A model generated the notes under the pieces. The model searched no databases. It saw only the letters and a program-made list of their open reading frames with translations, and was not told the DNA's origin. Of a stretch of DNA of 64,000 nt, positions 8,753 through 18,734 are shown piece after piece; positions within the stretch are counted from its first letter, which is position 1; each line of letters opens with the position of its first letter. The DNA is from Lonepinella sp042468235. Its GTDB lineage: Bacteria; Pseudomonadota; Gammaproteobacteria; Enterobacterales; Pasteurellaceae. The stretch lies in assembly GCF_042468235.1 (NCBI RefSeq), contig NZ_CP170386.1, positions 124,001 to 188,000 on the forward strand. The letters run 5' to 3'. A program made the translations under genes and the position numbers.

Positions 8753-8764
8753 TGCGATAAATCC

Positions 8765-9775
8765 TTAAAATAAACCGAGCGTTTCATTATAACCGAAACG
8801 AATATTGGCACATTGTACCGCTTGCGATGCCGCCCCTTTGAGCAGGTTATCTTCCGCCCCCACAATGACAATATGTCCATTATGGGTAGCAAAACCAATA
8901 TCGCAATAAGGGGTAAATTCCACCGCTTTAATGCTTGGTAAACCTTGCTCATACACTCGCACTAACGGGCGATTGGCATAGTATTGTTGATAAGCCGATT
9001 TAATTTGTTCATCGCTTACCCCTGTATTCAATTTAGCGGTAATCGTGGCTAAAATGCCTCGTTTAAAATTGCCTAAGTGCGGAGTGAAAATCACTTCGGT
9101 GCCTAAATGGGTGGCTATTTCAGGTTGATGACGATGGGTAAATACACCATAAGCATTTAAACTGACTTCGCAGAAACTGTTGGTAATTGATGCTTTCCGC
9201 CCAGCTCCGCTAACCCCACTGACGGCATTAATAACGGGTAATTGATTGAGATCTAAGAGATTATTTTCAATTAATGGTTTCAGGCTTAACTGTGATACTG
9301 TTGGATAACAACCTGCCACGGCGACTAAATCCGTTTGCTGGATTTGTTTATCATTCCATTCCGCTAAACCATAAACAGCACTTGCTAATAATTCAGGGTA
9401 TTGGTGTTCAAAACCATAATATTGGGTGTAAAATTCAGCTTTATTGACACGAAATGCTCCCGACAAGTCAAAAACCTGACAATCTTGTTGTAAAAAAATA
9501 GGGGCGAGATCATGGCTAACTTCATGTGCTGTGGCGAGAAATACAATATCGGCATCATTTGCCAACAAGGATAAATCCTCAGGCAAGGGTTGTAATAGCA
9601 AATCACAAAATGTACGCAGTTGAGGATAAAGGTCCGAAATTAATTTGTTAGCATCAGCACTTTGACGAGAAACATAAAGCCCCGCTAATTCAAAATGAGG
9701 GTGGCGAGTAAGAATTTGAGCAAGCTCTGCTCCAGTGTAGCCACTTGCTCCAATAATGATCGCTTTTTGTGTCAT
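8765..9775 (-). CDS. argC: N-acetyl-gamma-glutamyl-phosphate reductase
   Basis: This 336-residue NADPH-dependent reductase gives N-acetylglutamate semialdehyde. It has the Rossmann motif GASGYTGAEL (9-18) and the catalytic Cys156 in VAVAGCYPT. It is the first gene of argCBH, divergent from argE across about 90 bp, as in E. coli. The shared promoter region holds an A/T-rich dyad that may bind ArgR. Confidence 0.96.
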   Translation of the reverse strand: MTQKAIIIGASGYTGAELAQILTRHPHFELAGLYVSRQSADANKLISDLYPQLRTFCDLLLQPLPEDLSLLANDADIVFLATAHEVSHDLAPIFLQQDCQVFDLSGAFRVNKAEFYTQYYGFEHQYPELLASAVYGLAEWNDKQIQQTDLVAVAGCYPTVSQLSLKPLIENNLLDLNQLPVINAVSGVSGAGRKASITNSFCEVSLNAYGVFTHRHQPEIATHLGTEVIFTPHLGNFKRGILATITAKLNTGVSDEQIKSAYQQYYANRPLVRVYEQGLPSIKAVEFTPYCDIGFATHNGHIVIVGAEDNLLKGAASQAVQCANIRFGYNETLGLF

Positions 9776-9809
9776 ATTATCCTCTTTCGTTTTGTATTAT
9801 TGTGATTAA

Positions 9810-9830
9810 TTATGCTATTATTCTGCATAA
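9810..9830. promoter_or_regulatory. candidate ArgR operator between argC and argE
   Basis: TTATGC and GCATAA form an inverted repeat with a 9-bp A/T-rich centre, about the size of an 18-bp ARG box. It lies midway between the divergent argC and argE starts, where the E. coli operator is. The match to the ARG-box consensus is only moderate. Confidence 0.4.
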
Positions 9831-9864
9831 ATATTTAAAAAGCAACTATTATAAGGAAAATCGA

Positions 9865-11007
9865 ATGAAAAAACTTCCTGCTTTTCTTGATATGTATTCC
9901 CAGTTAATTGCTATTCCCACTATTAGCAGTATTGAAAAAAAATTCGATCAATCGAACCGCACTTTAATTGAATTACTGGCAACTTGGTTACAGAATGTTG
10001 GTTTTAAATCAGAAATTTTAGCGGTAGAAAATAGTCAGCATAAATATAACCTACTCGCAACCTATGGAGAAGGGCAAGGGGGATTATTATTAGCAGGGCA
10101 TACGGATACAGTGCCTTTTGACGAGGGACGTTGGACATTTGATCCGTTTAAGCTCACTGAAAAAGACGGTAAATTTTATGGTTTAGGCACCGCTGATATG
10201 AAAGGCTTTTTTGCTTTTGTGTTAGATGCGATTGCTCAAATTGATCTGACCAAATTAACTAAGCCATTACGTATTCTTGCCACCGCTGATGAAGAAACCA
10301 CCATGCTGGGCGCGAGAACCTTTATTCAACATACACATATTCGCCCCGACTGTGCCATTATTGGAGAACCTACTTCGTTACGTCCAGTTCGCGCCCACAA
10401 AGGACATATTGGTAAAGGGTTACAAATTATTGGTAAATCAGGACATTCTAGCGATCCTGCCAAAGGCATTAACGCCATTGAATTAATGCACCAAGCCACG
10501 GGGTATTTAATGCAAATGCGAAATGAGCTGAAAGAAAAATATCATCATGCGGAGTTTGCCATTCCTTATCCCACCATGAACTTTGGCTCGATTCACGGTG
10601 GCGATGCCGTCAATCGGATTTGTGCCTGCTGTGAATTACAATTTGATATTCGCCCGTTACCCAATATGCAGTTAGCTGATTTAGAAGATATGTTACGTGA
10701 CAAACTTGCTCCCATGTTTGAACAATATGGTGATCGATTAACCTTACGTCATTTACACGAGCCAATTCCGGGTTATGAATGTGAACATTCTGCCCAAGTA
10801 GTACAGGTGGTAGAAAAATTGTTGAGAGAAAAATGTGAAGTGGTAAACTATTGTACCGAAGCTCCATTTATTCAACAACTTTGCCCAACTTTGGTGTTAG
10901 GTCCGGGTTCTATTGAGCAAGCACATCAGCCCGATGAATTTTTAGCAACGGAATTTATTCAACCGACTCGAGAATTGTTAGTGAAGCTGATTGATTGTTT
11001 CTGTTAA
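9865..11007 (+). CDS. argE: acetylornithine deacetylase
   Basis: This M20-family metallohydrolase removes acetate from N-acetylornithine. The frame is open from 9769, but the ATG at 9865 is chosen because TAAGGA lies 8 nt upstream and the resulting 380 residues begin MKKLPAFLDMY, matching the usual length of about 383. Metal ligands are H79 and D81 in LAGHTDTVP, D111 in LGTADMKG, the EE pair at 143-144 and E168 in IIGEPT. It is divergent from argCBH, so ornithine is made by the linear, non-recycling route. Confidence 0.95.
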   Translation: MKKLPAFLDMYSQLIAIPTISSIEKKFDQSNRTLIELLATWLQNVGFKSEILAVENSQHKYNLLATYGEGQGGLLLAGHTDTVPFDEGRWTFDPFKLTEKDGKFYGLGTADMKGFFAFVLDAIAQIDLTKLTKPLRILATADEETTMLGARTFIQHTHIRPDCAIIGEPTSLRPVRAHKGHIGKGLQIIGKSGHSSDPAKGINAIELMHQATGYLMQMRNELKEKYHHAEFAIPYPTMNFGSIHGGDAVNRICACCELQFDIRPLPNMQLADLEDMLRDKLAPMFEQYGDRLTLRHLHEPIPGYECEHSAQVVQVVEKLLREKCEVVNYCTEAPFIQQLCPTLVLGPGSIEQAHQPDEFLATEFIQPTRELLVKLIDCFC

Positions 11008-11192
11008 AAATGATAGATTGGAAAAGGTTTAACAAAACAACGATAAAATTGAATACTATTTAAATATGAAAATTATTTATTAAATTTATTATTAGATATT
11101 GTTGTTATATTTAAATTAATTCGTTATGTTCTCTATGCAAGCAGATTGAAAGAATTTACTCACTATAAATTATACTTGGAAGGAAGTTTCTT

Positions 11193-12614
11193 ATGTCAAA
11201 AACACAAGCCATTGCTAACGTATTTAAACTTATCGAAGAAAACGATATCAAATTTGTTCTTCTTCGTTTTACCAATATTAAAGGAAAAGAACATGGTGTA
11301 TCACTGCCAGCTAGTGTCATTGATGAAGATTTCTTTGAAGAAGGTAAAATGTTTGACGGTTCTTCAGTAGAAGGTTGGCGAGCGATTAATAAAGCGGATA
11401 TGCTATTAATGCCAATTCCAGAAAGTGCGGTGGTGGATCCATTTGCACAAATCCCAACCCTATCTATTCGTTGTAGTATTTATGATCCGAACACTATGCA
11501 AAGCTACGATCGTGACCCACGTTCTATTGCCTTGCGTGCAGAACAATATATGCGTTCCACTGGCGTGGCAGATCATGTCATGTTTGGACCTGAACCTGAA
11601 TTTTTCTTATTTGATGATGTACGTTTCTCCACTGAGCCAAATAAAGTGTCTTACGCCATTGATGATGAAGAAGCCATGTGGAACACCGATCGCAAATATA
11701 AAGAGCAAGGCAACAATGCTTATCGTCCATTGAAAAAAGGCGGTTACTGTGCAGTTGCTCCGATTGATAGCGGACATGATATTCGTTCTGAAATGTGTTT
11801 ATTGTTAGAAGAAATGGGCTTAGTGATTGAAGCTCATCACCATGAAGTAGCGACCGCAGGTCAAAATGAAATTGCAACTAAATTTAACAGCTTAACCTTA
11901 AAAGCGGACGAAACTCAAATCTATAAATATATCGTGCAAAACGTGGCATTAGAACATGGCAAAACCGCTTGCTTTATGCCAAAACCATTTGCTGGTGATA
12001 ATGGTTCAGGTATGCACTGTAATATGTCTTTAAGTAAAGACGGCAAAAACGTATTTATGGGAGATAAATATGCGGGTCTTTCCGAAACGGCACTTTACTA
12101 TATTGGCGGCGTGATTAAACATGCGAAAGCCTTAAACGCATTCACTAACCCAACCACTAACTCATACAAACGCTTAGTACCAGGTTTTGAAGCTCCAGTA
12201 TTATTAGCTTATTCTGCAAGTAACCGCTCTGCATCTATCCGTATTCCAGCCGTTACTAGCCCGAAAGCGACACGTGTAGAAGCTCGTTTCCCAGATCCAA
12301 TGGCGAACCCGTATTTGTGTTTCTCAGCCTTATTAATGGCAGGTCTGGACGGTATTATCAATAAAATCCACCCAGGTGATGCAATGGATAAAAACCTTTA
12401 CGATTTACCACCAGAAGAACTAAAAGAAATTCCAGCGGTATCTAGTTCCTTAGGTGAAGCATTGGATAATTTGGAAAAAGACTATGAATTCTTAACCCAC
12501 GGTGGCGTATTCACTAAAGACTTTATTGATACCTTTATCGGCATGAAACGTAAAGAAGTAGAGCGTTTGAACATGACCCCACATCCAGTGGAATTTGAAA
12601 TGTATTATGCTTAA
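11193..12614 (+). CDS. glnA: glutamine synthetase, type I
   Basis: This 473-residue dodecameric GSI enzyme makes glutamine from glutamate, ammonia and ATP. Visible marks are MFDGSSVEGW near 51-60, the metal-binding EAHHHEVA, the ATP-region KPFAGDNGSGMH, and the adenylylation tyrosine Y403 in NLYDLPPEE. GlnE-type regulation is therefore possible. RBS AAGGAAG lies 8 nt before the ATG. The 185 nt upstream are A/T-rich, and I see no clear sigma-54 GG-N10-GC element. A strong terminator follows. Confidence 0.97.
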   Translation: MSKTQAIANVFKLIEENDIKFVLLRFTNIKGKEHGVSLPASVIDEDFFEEGKMFDGSSVEGWRAINKADMLLMPIPESAVVDPFAQIPTLSIRCSIYDPNTMQSYDRDPRSIALRAEQYMRSTGVADHVMFGPEPEFFLFDDVRFSTEPNKVSYAIDDEEAMWNTDRKYKEQGNNAYRPLKKGGYCAVAPIDSGHDIRSEMCLLLEEMGLVIEAHHHEVATAGQNEIATKFNSLTLKADETQIYKYIVQNVALEHGKTACFMPKPFAGDNGSGMHCNMSLSKDGKNVFMGDKYAGLSETALYYIGGVIKHAKALNAFTNPTTNSYKRLVPGFEAPVLLAYSASNRSASIRIPAVTSPKATRVEARFPDPMANPYLCFSALLMAGLDGIINKIHPGDAMDKNLYDLPPEELKEIPAVSSSLGEALDNLEKDYEFLTHGGVFTKDFIDTFIGMKRKEVERLNMTPHPVEFEMYYA

Positions 12615-12630
12615 TGTTTGATTAAGTGGA

Positions 12631-12671
12631 AAAAAACAGGATTAGAGATAATCCTGTTTTTTTTTTTTTTT
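12631..12671 (+). terminator. intrinsic terminator of glnA
   Basis: ACAGGATT and AATCCTGT (12636-12657) pair around AGAGAT and are followed by a run of about 15 T. The A-run on the left side makes it usable on the opposite strand as well. Confidence 0.92.
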
Positions 12672-12694
12672 GTGTTGTTATACTGACGAAAGAA

Positions 12695-12736
12695 AAAGTG
12701 CGGTGAAAAATATTTGATATTTTTTCACCGCACTTT
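12695..12736 (-). terminator. paired uptake-signal terminator of gltD
   Basis: AAAGTGCGGTGAAAAA and its near-perfect complement TTTTTTCACCGCACTTT form a long stem 17 nt after the gltD stop on the minus strand. Confidence 0.75.
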
Positions 12737-12753
12737 GAATCTAACGATTTAAA

Positions 12754-14178
12754 TTACACATCTAAATACTCTAAAATCCCTTGAGCGGCATCACGTCCTT
12801 CGGCAATAGCTGTCACCACTAAATCTGAGCCACGGGTAACATCACCACCAGCAAAGATTTTTGGATTGGCGGTTTGTTGTTTCAATTCGCCGTTGGATTT
12901 AATGCGACCACGATTATCCACTTCCATGCCGACTGCGTCTAACCACGGCATCGCATGTGGAGCAAAACCGAATGCTACAATCACTGCATCGCAAGAGATG
13001 ATTTCTTCGCTATTCGGAATAATTTCCGCACGCTGGCGACCGTTGCTATCTGTGGCACCTAGTTTGGTTCTGACAATTTTAATCCCTGTCACTTTACCTG
13101 ATGTGTCCGTTTCAATGGCAACAGGATCGGCTTCGATTTCTACCGGTTGAGCGTTAAATTCAAAATCGACACCCTCTTCTTTAGCGTTATGATATTCTTT
13201 TTTCGAACCAGGCATATTGGCAGCGTCACGGCGATAAACACAAGTTACTTCCACCGCACCTTGTCGAACCGAAGTACGCACGCAGTCCATAGCAGTATCA
13301 CCGCCACCCAGTACCACCACACGTTTACCCTGCATATTAACAAAATCAGGGGCATCAAAGCCGAGTAAATGTTGCGTATTGCCGATTAGAAATGGTAAGG
13401 CAGAATAAACGCCAGTGGCATTTTCATTGGGGATATCTGCTTTCATGCCTTGATAGGTGCCGACACCTAAGAACACTGCATCATACTGTGCGACCAGTTC
13501 GTCTAGTGTGATATCTTTGCCAATTTCTACCCCTAAGTGGAATTTTACGCCTAATTCGGTAAATAGCTCACGGCGACGTGTCATCACACTTTTTTCTAGT
13601 TTAAATGCTGGAATACCAAAGGTGAGCAAACCACCGATTTCTGGCTGGCGTTCGTAAATACTGACTTCTACACCATTACGAAGTAATACATCGGCACAAC
13701 CTAAGCCAGCAGGTCCAGCACCGATAATAGCCACTTTTTTACCCGTTGGAACGGCATTAATAGTTGGTTTCCAGCCCATTGCAAAGGCTTTTTCAGTGAT
13801 ATATTTTTCCACATTACCAATGGTGACAGCGCCAAATCCGTCATTTAAGGTACATGACCCCTCGCATAAGCGATCTTGTGGACAAACGCGACCACAGACT
13901 TCTGGCAAACTGTTGGTGGAATGGGCTAATTCTGCCGCTTCAATAATACGTCCCTCATGGGCTAAACGTAGCCAGTTCGGAATATTATTATGTAACGGAC
14001 ATTTGTTTTGACAATAAGGATTGCCACACTCCAAACAGCGATCCGCTTGAGATTGTGCCTGTGTATCGCTAAATACATTGTAAATTTCCACAAACTCGGT
14101 TTTTCTTACGTTAAGTGGAATTTTCGGTGGATCCACACGTTGCAAGTCGATAAATTGATAGACGTTTCCACGACCCAT
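12754..14178 (-). CDS. gltD: glutamate synthase (NADPH) small subunit
   Basis: This 474-residue flavoprotein passes NADPH electrons to GltB. The N-terminal ferredoxin-like part has two cysteine clusters, C48/C51/C56/C60 (CLECGNPYCQNKC) and C95/C99/C105/C109. The FAD loop GAGPAG starts at 153, and the NADPH loop VVLGGGDTAMDC lies near 290. A C-terminal FAGGDVTRGSDLV closes the FAD site. It lies downstream of gltB, separated by 89 nt that hold an inverted uptake-signal pair. Confidence 0.96.
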   Translation of the reverse strand: MGRGNVYQFIDLQRVDPPKIPLNVRKTEFVEIYNVFSDTQAQSQADRCLECGNPYCQNKCPLHNNIPNWLRLAHEGRIIEAAELAHSTNSLPEVCGRVCPQDRLCEGSCTLNDGFGAVTIGNVEKYITEKAFAMGWKPTINAVPTGKKVAIIGAGPAGLGCADVLLRNGVEVSIYERQPEIGGLLTFGIPAFKLEKSVMTRRRELFTELGVKFHLGVEIGKDITLDELVAQYDAVFLGVGTYQGMKADIPNENATGVYSALPFLIGNTQHLLGFDAPDFVNMQGKRVVVLGGGDTAMDCVRTSVRQGAVEVTCVYRRDAANMPGSKKEYHNAKEEGVDFEFNAQPVEIEADPVAIETDTSGKVTGIKIVRTKLGATDSNGRQRAEIIPNSEEIISCDAVIVAFGFAPHAMPWLDAVGMEVDNRGRIKSNGELKQQTANPKIFAGGDVTRGSDLVVTAIAEGRDAAQGILEYLDV

Positions 14179-14217
14179 AGTTTATTCCTTCAAATCTTTA
14201 AAAACTTTTTCTTTTTC

Positions 14218-14248
14218 CACCGCACTTTGGCTTAAATAAAGTGCGGTG
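14218..14248 (-). terminator. paired uptake signals inside the gltBD operon (possible attenuator)
   Basis: CACCGCACTTT and AAAGTGCGGTG pair perfectly (11 bp) around a 9-nt loop between the gltB stop and gltD start. On the minus strand the hairpin is followed by GAAAAAGAAAAAG, with no U-run. Partial termination or an mRNA processing barrier is more likely than a full stop. Confidence 0.5.
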
Positions 14249-14267
14249 AAAATCCCACAAATTTTTA

Positions 14268-17200
14268 TTACTGAGCTAACGCACCTAATTCATTCACGGT
14301 ACGGCGTTTATGCCCTAATAACCCATTGACATCATTGGCTTTTGGTTTAATTAACACAAATTGCGAAACATATTGTTCCCAGTTAGCCAAAATACGTTCA
14401 CCGATACCACTATGGGTTAATTCTACGTGGCGAGAAATTAAGCCACGTAAATGCTCTTGATGAGTTGGTAAATCCACAATGCTTAACCCCTCTACGAGTT
14501 CTGGGTTAATGCGTTGTTTAAAGCCACCGTCAGTGTCTAATACATAAGCAAATCCACCGGTCATGCCAGCACCAAAGTTAATCCCCGTTTTGCCTAACAC
14601 GGTGACGATACCGCCAGTCATATATTCACAACCGTTATCGCCGATACCCTCAACCACTGCAGATGCACCAGAGTTACGCACCGCAAAACGTTCGCCAGCA
14701 CGTCCTGATGCAAATAATTCACCGCCAGTGGCACCATATAAACAAGTGTTGCCCGCAATGGTGGCATCTTCCGCCTTGAATGAAACACCTGCGTGCGGTT
14801 TGATCACAATACGACCACCAGCCATACCTTTACCCACGTAGTCGTTAGTATCACCTGTTAAGGTCAAATTTACACCACCTGCCAGCCATACCCCTAAACT
14901 TTGTCCAGCGGTACCAGTTAAATTAATATTAAATTCTTGCAATGGATTACCACGATTGCCGTAACGTGCTGCCAAAATACCAGAAAGCGTTGCTCCAATA
15001 GAACGATCTAGGTTGCTCACGTCAAAATTCATTTCACTATTCAAGCCACTTTCTAACGCCTCTTGCGCTTGTTCTACAATCGCTTTGTTTAACAAACCTT
15101 TGTCAAATGGTGGATTGTGTTGCGTACAATATCTTGCACTGCCAGCTGGCACTTGTGGCGAATAGAGTAATTTAGTTAAATCTAAACCACGTTGTTTACC
15201 CGTATGACCATCAATAATTTCCAATAAATCGGTGCGACCGATTAAGTCGGTGAGTTTTTCTACGCCTAATTGGGCTAAAATCTCACGCACATCTTGTGCA
15301 ATAAATTTAAAGTAATTCATGGCTTTTTCTGGCAAGCCAGTATAATGTTTACTGCGTAAGGTTTCGTCTTGGGTCGCAATACCTGTGGCACAGTTATTTA
15401 AGTGACAAATACGCAAGTATTTACAGCCTAATGCCACCATTGGACCTGTACCGAAACCAAAACTTTCTGCCCCTAAAATGGCGGCTTTGACAATATCTAA
15501 ACCAGTTTTTAAACCACCATCCACTTGCAACCGCACTTTATGACGCAAATTATTTTCCACTAACGCCTGTTGTGCTTCGGCTAAACCTAATTCCCACGGT
15601 GAACCTGCGTATTTCACGCTGGATAATGGACTTGCCCCAGTACCGCCGTCATAACCTGCAATGGTGATCAGATCGGCATAGGCTTTGGCGACGCCAGTGG
15701 CAATCGTACCCACACCTGGTAAAGACACTAATTTCACCGAAATTAACGCTTTCGGGTTAATTTGTTTGAGATCGAAAATTAATTGAGCTAAATCTTCAAT
15801 GGAATAAATATCATGGTGCGGTGGTGGTGAAATCAAGGTTGACCCCGGCACCGCATAGCGTAATTGTGCAATATAAGGGGTCACTTTATCTCCTGGTAAT
15901 TGACCGCCCTCACCGGGTTTTGCTCCTTGTGCGACTTTAATTTGAATCACTTCCGCACTCATTAAATAAGCAGGCGTTACCCCAAAGCGACCAGAGGCGA
16001 CCTGTTTGATTTTAGATACTTTTTCCGTGCCATAGCGTTTCGGATCTTCACCGCCCTCACCTGAATTTGAATAACCGCCTAAACGGTTCATTGCAGTGGC
16101 TAAGGCTTCGTGTGCTTCTGGACTTAATGCACCGATAGACATGGCGGCACTGTCAAAGCGTTTATATAGATTTTCCGCTGGTTCAACTTGTGCGACATCA
16201 ATCGCATTATTGGGGTCTGTTTTGAGCTTTAACATATCACGAATGGTCGCCACAGGACGATGATTCACGGCATCACGATAGGCTTTGTATTGCTCATAAT
16301 CACCGCTATTGACGGCTTTTTGCAAGTTCATCACCACATCTGGGTTATAGGCGTGATATTCCCCTTGCGGTTTGAATTTCAAAAATCCGCCCATATCCAA
16401 ATCTTGACTTGGTCGCCATGCCCGTTTGCGTAATTGACTAAGTTGCTGGTCAAAATCCACAAAGCTGGCACCCTCAATACGGCTAGTAATGCCAGGGAAA
16501 CAAAGATCAGTAATTTCTGAACTCATGCCCACTAACTCAAATAATCTGGCACAACGATAAGATGAAATGGTGGAAATCCCCATTTTCGACATAATTTTGT
16601 ACAAGCCTTTATCAATGCCATAACGGAAATTTGCCGTAACTTGACGTAAGGATTTTTTGATTGAACCTGTTTTCACCATTTGCCCTAAGGTTTCATAGGC
16701 AAGATACGGATAAATAGCAGTTGCCCCTAAACCAAGTAACACCGCAAAATGATGCGGACTGCGAGCTTCGGCGGTTTCGACTAAAATATTGGTATCACAA
16801 CGTAAATTGGCAGACACTAATTGATTTTGTAATGCCCCTACTGACAAGGCAGTTGGAATCGGTTGATAGAATTTACTAATATTGCGATCGGACACGATTA
16901 ATAAAACTGCACCATTTTGCACCGCACTTTTAGCTTCTTTACACAGATTTTCAATGGCTTGTTTTAAGCTCATTTCATCGGGGTTATAGGTTGCGTCTAA
17001 AATTTGGTGTTTATAATATTGTTGTGGCAAATCCAAAATTTGTTGCATATCGGAATAGACCAAAATCGGTGATTTAAAACTGACTCGATGGCTCATTCCT
17101 TCCGCTTCAAAGAACACGCTCATTTCACGTCCAATACTCGTGTTTAAGGACATCACATGAGCTTCACGTAATGGGTCAATCGGTGGGTTTGTTACCTGTG

Positions 17201-18734
17201 CAAAATATTGACGGAAATAATCAAAAATTACTCGTGGACGTTCAGATAGTACCGCAAATGGCGTATCATCACCCATTGAACCGACCGCTTCTTGCCCGTT
17301 CTCACCCAGTACACGAATGATATTCTCAATTTCTTCGTTATCGTATAAGAATTGTTTTTGATACACCAATAACTCTTGCTCGCTTAACGTTGTCGCACCA
17401 ATTTGGCTATCATCTACTTGATCAAATGGCACTAAGCGTTTGACGTTTTTATCTAGCCATTGGCGATAAGGGTGTCTGGAGCGAACTTCATTATCAATTT
17501 CATCGGAATGCACTAAACGCCCTTTTTTGGTATCAATCACTAATAATTGCCCCGGTCCAACCCGTCCTTTTTCTACCACTTCATCAGGTGCATAATCCCA
17601 AATACCGATTTCTGATGCGATAGTAATTAAGCGATCTTCGGTGATCACATAACGAGCTGGGCGTAAACCATTACGATCTAGGTTACAAGCGGCATAACGA
17701 CCGTCAGACAGCACAATTCCAGCAGGACCGTCCCAAGGTTCCATGTGTATAGAATTAAAATCATAAAAAGCTCGCAGATTATCGTCCATGTCAGGGTTAT
17801 GTTGCCACGCAGGTGGTACTAATAAACGCATGGCTCGGAATAAATCCATACCGCCACACACAAACAGCTCCAGCATATTATCCAATGAGCTAGAATCCGA
17901 ACCACTTTCATTCACGAATGGTGCAGCAGTTTGTAAATCTGGAATTAACGGCGTGCGATATTTATAACCCCTTGCTCTCGCCCAAGCTCGGTTGCCTGAA
18001 ATGGTATTAATCTCACCATTATGGGCTAAATAGCGGAATGGTTGAGCTAATTTCCAACGGGGTTGGGTATTGGTGGAAAAACGTTGGTGGAATAAACAAA
18101 TCGCAGATTGCATGCGTAGATCGGCTAAATCTGTATAGAATTTCGGCAAATCTTTCGGCATACACAAACCTTTATAAATCACAGTTTGATTAGAAAAACT
18201 ACAAATATAAAAATCATCATGGCTGATACGTTTTTCAATACGACGACGAGCCACAAACAAACGGCGTTGTAAGTCTTGATTTCGCCAACCGCTCGGTGCA
18301 TTAATAAACACCTGTTTGATCGCTGGCATATCTGCAAGAGCGATTGAGCCTAAAACCGATGGATTGGTTGGCACATCACGCCAATAGGCAATGCCTAAGG
18401 TTTCTTCGGTCAGTTCTTGATTAATAATCTCAATAAATTCGGCTATTAATTTCTCATCTTGCGGTAAAAAAATCTGACCCACCGCAAAATTTTTAGCTAA
18501 GGAAAAGCCATTCTCATCGGCGATATGGCGAAAAAAGGTTTCTGGCATTTGAATAGATAAACCGCAACCATCGCCAGTTTTACCGTCTGATAAAATCGCT
18601 CCACGATGTTGCATCCGAGATAAGCCTAAAATGGCATTACGTACGACTTTGTGGCTCTGCACACCGTCAATATTGGCGATCAGCCCAAAACCGCAGTTTT
18701 CACGCACTTCACTGCGATCATATAGCGTTGTCAT
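14268..18734 (-). CDS. gltB: glutamate synthase (NADPH) large subunit
   Basis: This 1488-residue enzyme makes two glutamates from glutamine and 2-oxoglutarate. A 13-residue propeptide precedes C14 (RENCGFGLI), which becomes the N-terminal nucleophile of the class II amidotransferase domain (to about 430). Then come the central domain, the FMN synthase domain (SGEGGEDPKRYG, GGLKTGLDIVKAAILGAE), and the 3Fe-4S cysteines in CKYLRICHLNNC. The C-terminal right-handed helix has glycine repeats (GTAGQSLGVWLAGG, GKGMAGGRIV). It is somewhat shorter at the N-terminus than E. coli GltB. It is the first gene of gltBD, with RBS CAGGAAG, divergent from gdhA. Confidence 0.97.
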   Translation of the reverse strand: MTTLYDRSEVRENCGFGLIANIDGVQSHKVVRNAILGLSRMQHRGAILSDGKTGDGCGLSIQMPETFFRHIADENGFSLAKNFAVGQIFLPQDEKLIAEFIEIINQELTEETLGIAYWRDVPTNPSVLGSIALADMPAIKQVFINAPSGWRNQDLQRRLFVARRRIEKRISHDDFYICSFSNQTVIYKGLCMPKDLPKFYTDLADLRMQSAICLFHQRFSTNTQPRWKLAQPFRYLAHNGEINTISGNRAWARARGYKYRTPLIPDLQTAAPFVNESGSDSSSLDNMLELFVCGGMDLFRAMRLLVPPAWQHNPDMDDNLRAFYDFNSIHMEPWDGPAGIVLSDGRYAACNLDRNGLRPARYVITEDRLITIASEIGIWDYAPDEVVEKGRVGPGQLLVIDTKKGRLVHSDEIDNEVRSRHPYRQWLDKNVKRLVPFDQVDDSQIGATTLSEQELLVYQKQFLYDNEEIENIIRVLGENGQEAVGSMGDDTPFAVLSERPRVIFDYFRQYFAQVTNPPIDPLREAHVMSLNTSIGREMSVFFEAEGMSHRVSFKSPILVYSDMQQILDLPQQYYKHQILDATYNPDEMSLKQAIENLCKEAKSAVQNGAVLLIVSDRNISKFYQPIPTALSVGALQNQLVSANLRCDTNILVETAEARSPHHFAVLLGLGATAIYPYLAYETLGQMVKTGSIKKSLRQVTANFRYGIDKGLYKIMSKMGISTISSYRCARLFELVGMSSEITDLCFPGITSRIEGASFVDFDQQLSQLRKRAWRPSQDLDMGGFLKFKPQGEYHAYNPDVVMNLQKAVNSGDYEQYKAYRDAVNHRPVATIRDMLKLKTDPNNAIDVAQVEPAENLYKRFDSAAMSIGALSPEAHEALATAMNRLGGYSNSGEGGEDPKRYGTEKVSKIKQVASGRFGVTPAYLMSAEVIQIKVAQGAKPGEGGQLPGDKVTPYIAQLRYAVPGSTLISPPPHHDIYSIEDLAQLIFDLKQINPKALISVKLVSLPGVGTIATGVAKAYADLITIAGYDGGTGASPLSSVKYAGSPWELGLAEAQQALVENNLRHKVRLQVDGGLKTGLDIVKAAILGAESFGFGTGPMVALGCKYLRICHLNNCATGIATQDETLRSKHYTGLPEKAMNYFKFIAQDVREILAQLGVEKLTDLIGRTDLLEIIDGHTGKQRGLDLTKLLYSPQVPAGSARYCTQHNPPFDKGLLNKAIVEQAQEALESGLNSEMNFDVSNLDRSIGATLSGILAARYGNRGNPLQEFNINLTGTAGQSLGVWLAGGVNLTLTGDTNDYVGKGMAGGRIVIKPHAGVSFKAEDATIAGNTCLYGATGGELFASGRAGERFAVRNSGASAVVEGIGDNGCEYMTGGIVTVLGKTGINFGAGMTGGFAYVLDTDGGFKQRINPELVEGLSIVDLPTHQEHLRGLISRHVELTHSGIGERILANWEQYVSQFVLIKPKANDVNGLLGHKRRTVNELGALAQ

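Noticed and set aside
9769..9864. Upstream extension of the argE frame
   Set aside because: The extra 32 residues read through the argC start and promoter region. ATG at 9865 has a good ribosome site and gives the family length.
11008..11192. Sigma-54 promoter and NtrC sites before glnA
   Set aside because: No GG-N10-GC element or GCAC-type dyads seen; only A/T-rich DNA.
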